A DNA stretch of 64,000 nucleotides, taken from assembly GCA_934546985.1 (NCBI GenBank), contig CAKTEE010000003.1, positions 124,001 through 188,000 of the forward strand. Reading direction: 5' to 3'. The position numbers were made by a program, and so were the translations under genes. Shown piece by piece: positions 60,596 to 64,000 of this stretch; within the stretch, counting starts at the first letter, position 1; every line of letters starts with the position of its first letter. Origin of the DNA: an uncultured Eubacteriales bacterium. GTDB taxonomy: Bacteria > Bacillota > Clostridia > Oscillospirales > Acutalibacteraceae. The notes under the pieces are model-generated. The model was not told the DNA's origin. It made no database searches and saw nothing but the letters and a program-made list of their open reading frames with translations.

Positions 60596-60611
60596 CCTTA
60601 TAATAAAATTG

Positions 60612-60648
60612 AAATTCCCCTGTCTGATTCAGTCGGGGGAATTTTTTT
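60612..60648 (+). terminator. rho-independent terminator
   Basis: AAATTCCCC pairs with GGGGAATTT, followed by TTTT. Confidence 0.85.
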
Positions 60649-60721
60649 GCAATAATTCGTGGAAGTTCGACATTAATCGTTGACAAAATATGTCGTAAAT
60701 GCAGAAAAACCACATACACCA

Positions 60722-60750
60722 TTGACATTAAATCTATTTCACATTATGAT
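60722..60750 (+). promoter_or_regulatory. sigma-A promoter for the M6 protease gene
   Basis: TTGACA (60722-60727), 17 bases, TATGAT (60745-60750). Confidence 0.7.
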
Positions 60751-60798
60751 TATGTCAGAAAGCTTTCTAAAAACTGCATTAAAACAAGGAGATAACAC

Positions 60799-63267
60799 AT
60801 GCAAAAATACAACAAAATACTGTCTCTGCTGATATCTGTTGCCCTGCTTTTAGGCCTGTCCACAGCAGCAATGGCTGCGCCTGGACAAGCACAAGAGCCT
60901 GCCGTAGAAAATCTGACGGTTGATTTCAGCGGAACCAACGGTCCCGACAATTTGGACGAAATGTATCCCCGTCCTGCGGCAAGGTCTGCAAAGTCAGCAA
61001 AAGCAAACACAACCGCATTCACTGATGTAAAAAATATTGTAATTCTGGTTAATTTCAGCGGGTTAGACGAATTTATCACCCCTGCACGTTTTCAAACTCT
61101 AAACAGCATTTACAACACAAACAGCAATTCTCTGAAAGGTTATATTTCTCATATAACATACGGCGGCATTCAAGTAGATTCCGCTTTTTACCCAAAAGCA
61201 TCAGATGGGACTGTAGTTTCTTATGTTGACCAGCATCCCATTGAATATTATAAAACCTACTCCACATCCAATCCTCTGGGCTACAAAAATAGAGCCGAGC
61301 GGTTTGAAAGGGAAGCTGAACTGCTTGCCGGCGCTTTCCAATTTGTAAAAGAACAGATAGAAGCTGATTTTACCGGTGAACAGTTGGATAATAACAATGA
61401 CGGACGCATTGATTCCATTGCTTTCCTGATGAACGGCTACCGCGGAACCGGCGGCGGAATTGCATGGAACGACTTGCTGTGGCCGCATAAATATTCTTCT
61501 TCCGGATTCTATCTCAACGGCAAAAATATCAATAACTATAATTTTTTACTTGCTGATATTCCTCCGGCAGGATCCACTGCAGCTGACACAGGGCTAATGC
61601 CTGAAAATGCGGCAAATGCAAAACATACTGTAGTAATTCACGAATTTCTGCACACTTTCGGACTTCCCGATTTATACCATTACAATACAGGCGGTACACC
61701 GGTAGGTCAGTGGGATATTATGGGTTACACCGCGTCTTCTCCACAGAATATGCTGCAATACATGCAGCGCGAATATCAGGGCTGGGGTACGCCAATCCAT
61801 GAAATCACCGCAAGCGGAAGCCAAACCCTGCAATATGCAAAATATGAAGATGCACAGGAAGACGGCGGTTATGGCAGCGCACCGGAATCTGCCCTTATCC
61901 TTCGTTCCCCTTATTCTGATACAGAATTCTTTGTTGTTGAATACCGTAAAAAAACCGGATTTGACAGCAATCTTCCTGGTGAAGGTTTGATTATTTACCG
62001 CGTCAATACAGATGTTGCTTCCCGCTCAAATGCCAGCGGCCCGCCGGATTATCTTTACGTTTTTCGCCCAAACGAAAGCAGTACCAATCCGGGCAGTTAT
62101 GCAACCAATGCATTTTTCTCCGCACAAAGCAAGCGGACCTCGATCGGCAAGGCAATCGGTCAGGAAAACTCCGGTTTTGACAACCAAACTCTGTATTATT
62201 CTGACGGAACAAACAGCGGTATTGTTATCAGCCAAATCGGCTCTGCCGGCGGCGACACTATGACATTCCAAGTCAGCATACCGCCTGCTACTATCGAAGG
62301 AACTGGTACGGCTGCCAATCCATACCAAATTTTTCACCCGTCCCATCTGAAGCTGTTAAGCCAATATCCCGATAAATATTTTAAACTAATTGCTGATATT
62401 GATTGCAGTAACATGAAATCCGGCGATTTTACATCTGCGGTTCATTTTACCGGTAACCTTAACGGCAACAACCACACTATCAGCAATCTAAGGCATTATG
62501 ATTTCACTGCAAGTCAAAACGGTTTTTTTGGCTCAATTGGTACTGAAGGCAACGTATACGACCTGACGCTGGAAAATTGCACCATTGTCGGCACAGATAA
62601 CGTCGGCGTTCTTGCCGGAACCATAGAGGGAACTGTACAGCGGGTTAAAATTATCGGCGGAGCTGCCCGCAGTCTTACTGATTCTAACGATTTTGCAACC
62701 TATGCGGGCGGGATTTGCGGAACGGCTTTGTCGCCGGCAAATATCACCGGCTGTACCGCTTCGGCTGCCATAACCGGAAAAAATGCCGGCGGACTCGCAG
62801 GGCTTAACCACGGCGCAGTTTGGTCACACTGCTATGCAGATTGTAATGTGGACAGCTATTTTCCAAATTCTAAGCTTGCTGCTGTATTCGGTAAACAAAT
62901 TGTAGACAATACCTATATCCCGGGCAATCACCTTTACTGGAATACAAAACTGGGTCTTTTAGAAGGCGCAAATATTGTAAAGACAGATGAATCCCCTTAC
63001 ACCGGCAATGAAGGGTTGATCGGAATCCATATTGCGAACAACACAACAATCCAAGCAGGAGAAACTTCTGCACAGCTTCTGCAATTCAGTCCGGCTTCAG
63101 CTGTTATTAACGGCACTTGGTCAAGCAGCGATACTTCCGTTGCAACTGTTTCTGACGGAATTGTTACAGGCATCAGTGCAGGCACAGCAGTAATTACACT
63201 TACTATTCCTTTATACGGTCAAGTAAACCTACAATTAACTTCTACTGTCACTGTTACGGCAGAATAA
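60799..63267 (+). CDS. secreted M6-family metalloprotease domain protein
   Basis: An 822-residue exported protein. The signal peptide is residues 1-27 (basic start, LLISVALLLGLSTA core, AMAAP cut). The M6-type protease domain follows, with the zinc motif VIHEFLHTFGLPDLYH (about residue 280) and the downstream GQWDIMGYT met-turn. After about residue 500 come GLUG-type repeats (IADIDCSNM, LNGNNHTISNLRHYDF, CTASAAITGKNAGGLAGLN). A BIG2-like Ig domain ends the protein (TWSSSDTSVATVSDGIVTGI). No cell-wall sorting motif was seen, so it is probably released. ATG 60799 follows AAGGAGATAAC. Confidence 0.88.
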   Translation: MQKYNKILSLLISVALLLGLSTAAMAAPGQAQEPAVENLTVDFSGTNGPDNLDEMYPRPAARSAKSAKANTTAFTDVKNIVILVNFSGLDEFITPARFQTLNSIYNTNSNSLKGYISHITYGGIQVDSAFYPKASDGTVVSYVDQHPIEYYKTYSTSNPLGYKNRAERFEREAELLAGAFQFVKEQIEADFTGEQLDNNNDGRIDSIAFLMNGYRGTGGGIAWNDLLWPHKYSSSGFYLNGKNINNYNFLLADIPPAGSTAADTGLMPENAANAKHTVVIHEFLHTFGLPDLYHYNTGGTPVGQWDIMGYTASSPQNMLQYMQREYQGWGTPIHEITASGSQTLQYAKYEDAQEDGGYGSAPESALILRSPYSDTEFFVVEYRKKTGFDSNLPGEGLIIYRVNTDVASRSNASGPPDYLYVFRPNESSTNPGSYATNAFFSAQSKRTSIGKAIGQENSGFDNQTLYYSDGTNSGIVISQIGSAGGDTMTFQVSIPPATIEGTGTAANPYQIFHPSHLKLLSQYPDKYFKLIADIDCSNMKSGDFTSAVHFTGNLNGNNHTISNLRHYDFTASQNGFFGSIGTEGNVYDLTLENCTIVGTDNVGVLAGTIEGTVQRVKIIGGAARSLTDSNDFATYAGGICGTALSPANITGCTASAAITGKNAGGLAGLNHGAVWSHCYADCNVDSYFPNSKLAAVFGKQIVDNTYIPGNHLYWNTKLGLLEGANIVKTDESPYTGNEGLIGIHIANNTTIQAGETSAQLLQFSPASAVINGTWSSSDTSVATVSDGIVTGISAGTAVITLTIPLYGQVNLQLTSTVTVTAE

Positions 63268-63286
63268 AGGCAATTACTTATTTTAT

Positions 63287-63322
63287 AAAACGGAGGGAGA
63301 TATAGTTTCCCCTCCGTTTTTT
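63287..63322 (+). terminator. terminator of the M6 protease gene
   Basis: AAAACGGAGGG pairs with CCCTCCGTTTT, followed by TT. Confidence 0.88.
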
Positions 63323-63395
63323 CGCTATTATTTATCCGTCAGTAGAAATAAATACAGAAATCTCGACTCCGGCAAAGCTGGAGTTTCTATAACGG

Positions 63396-63432
63396 CAAAA
63401 CAGCGTGTATCCTGCACCGGATACACGCTGTA
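63396..63432 (-). terminator. terminator of the EF-G gene
   Basis: On the minus strand CAGCGTGTATCC pairs with GGATACACGCTG, followed by TTTTGCC, just after the EF-G stop. Confidence 0.8.
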
Positions 63433-63442
63433 ACTCTTTTTA

Positions 63443-64000
63443 CTAATCCTCTTCCGCGGCTTTTGCCTCGGCAATAATTTTTTGAACAATATTCGCCGGC
63501 GCTTCTTCATACCGCTCAAAATCAAGGGAGAAGCTTCCGCGCCCTTGCGTAATAGAACGCAGAATGGTAGAAAAATCCGCCATTTCCGCCATTGGAACTT
63601 CTGCGACAATCTCCTGCAAATGGTCATCCGCAGGATTCATTCCCAGCACGCGCCCGCGGCGTTTATTAATATCGCCGATGATATCGCCCATATTGTCATC
63701 TGGCACATTCACCTTCAGCATACCAATCGGTTCCAGCAATGTAGGCGCGGCGGCCGCCATAGCTGCTTTAAATGCAAGGGAAGCGGCGGTTTTGAACGCC
63801 ATTTCAGAAGAATCTACCGGATGATAGGAACCGTCAACCAATGTAGCTTTCACACCCACAACGGGGAAACCGGCAAGCACGCCCTTTTTAATGCTGTCAC
63901 GCAGACCCTTTTCCACCGCTGGAAAGAAATTTTTCGGTACGGAACCACCAAACACATTTTCAGCAAACACAAGGCTATCCGTATCATAAGGTTCAAACTC
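63443..64000 (-). CDS. elongation factor G, C-terminal part (start outside window)
   Basis: The last 185 residues of an EF-G-type translocase. Domain IV has FGGSVPKNFFPAVEKGLRDS and GFPVVGVKATLVDGSYHPVD. Domain V has EPIGMLKVNVPDDNMGDIIG, RGRVLGMNPADD and ITQGRGSFSLDFERYEEAP. The frame stays open to base 64000. A terminator follows at once, with no tuf gene, so this is probably a stand-alone EF-G paralogue rather than the str-operon fusA. It could also be the sole copy. Confidence 0.92.
   Translation of the reverse strand, partial: EFEPYDTDSLVFAENVFGGSVPKNFFPAVEKGLRDSIKKGVLAGFPVVGVKATLVDGSYHPVDSSEMAFKTAASLAFKAAMAAAAPTLLEPIGMLKVNVPDDNMGDIIGDINKRRGRVLGMNPADDHLQEIVAEVPMAEMADFSTILRSITQGRGSFSLDFERYEEAPANIVQKIIAEAKAAEED

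Noticed and set aside
1..64000. CRISPR arrays, rRNA and tRNA genes
   Set aside because: I saw no regularly spaced short repeats, no rRNA-like blocks and no T-loop GGTTCGA-type cloverleaf with a CCA end on either strand. A tRNA scan would settle it.

Overview
The window looks like the chromosome of a spore-forming, low-to-medium GC Firmicute of class Clostridia, most like the Ruminococcaceae/Oscillospiraceae. Three things support this: the spore genes gpr and spoIIP; the glmU-prs-pth-mfd, purA and rpsT/gpr neighbourhoods typical of Gram-positive bacteria; and strong AGGAGG ribosome sites with sigma-A promoters. I cannot name the species. I saw no rRNA, tRNA or CRISPR array.

Layout. 0-2.2 kb: the end of an ABC exporter (ATPase and ABC-2 permease) and a DUF1963 protein. 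2.2-9.1 kb: a decayed Rhs/YD-repeat locus with two Rhs fragments on opposite strands, a possible orphan immunity-type protein and a frameshifted small membrane protein. Inside it lies a 1477-residue secreted protein made of two tandem copies of an unrecognised domain and four PPC-like repeats. 9.1-15.6 kb: a siroheme/ferredoxin sulfite reductase-like protein, a heavily frameshifted M50-family protease remnant, a SulP anion transporter, and a MarR regulator with twin operators followed by a MATE efflux pump.

15.6-25.0 kb: a mobilisable element of about 9.4 kb, of the Tn4451/TnpX type, bounded by imperfect inverted repeats (AAACCAGATA core). It carries a tnpV with a nonsense codon, a cargo block, a sigma-like regulator, a structured leader with a 14-codon peptide, a candidate oriT, mobC, a MOBP-type relaxase, a TnpW-like protein and a large serine recombinase. 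The cargo block holds PadR, an unknown protein, DUF998, a KTR protein, a HEAT-repeat protein, a truncated KTR copy and an ATC hydrolase-family protein. The most notable signal in the window is here: the C-terminal tail of the cysteine-rich KTR family (EPDAKTQSR-like) occurs twice, once fused to the end of the HEAT gene and once just after the ATC hydrolase gene. This suggests that cargo genes were inserted twice into KTR genes.

25-37 kb: ppdK on the minus strand, then glmU and prs, an inserted block (zinc-ribbon protein, dead cupin gene, methyltransferase), then pth and mfd. 37-43.7 kb: mostly envelope or poorly known genes (CapA-like, zinc-ribbon membrane protein, DUF5673-like, unknown, patatin, an unlisted 53-residue membrane protein, metallophosphoesterase). 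43.8-48.2 kb: purA, rpsT, gpr, spoIIP and a small membrane protein. 48.6-52.4 kb: a BceRS-like two-component system convergent with a GntR(YtrA-type)-ABC operon under an 11-bp inverted-repeat operator. 52.4-56.3 kb: small metabolic and unknown genes plus a second tnpV scar. 56.5-58.8 kb: a polar amino acid ABC importer. 59-63.3 kb: a PRK06851-like P-loop ATPase and a secreted M6-type metalloprotease. 63.4-64 kb: the C-terminal end of an EF-G on the minus strand, running off the window.

All calls rest on reading the sequence and on remembered family motifs. No database search was run.
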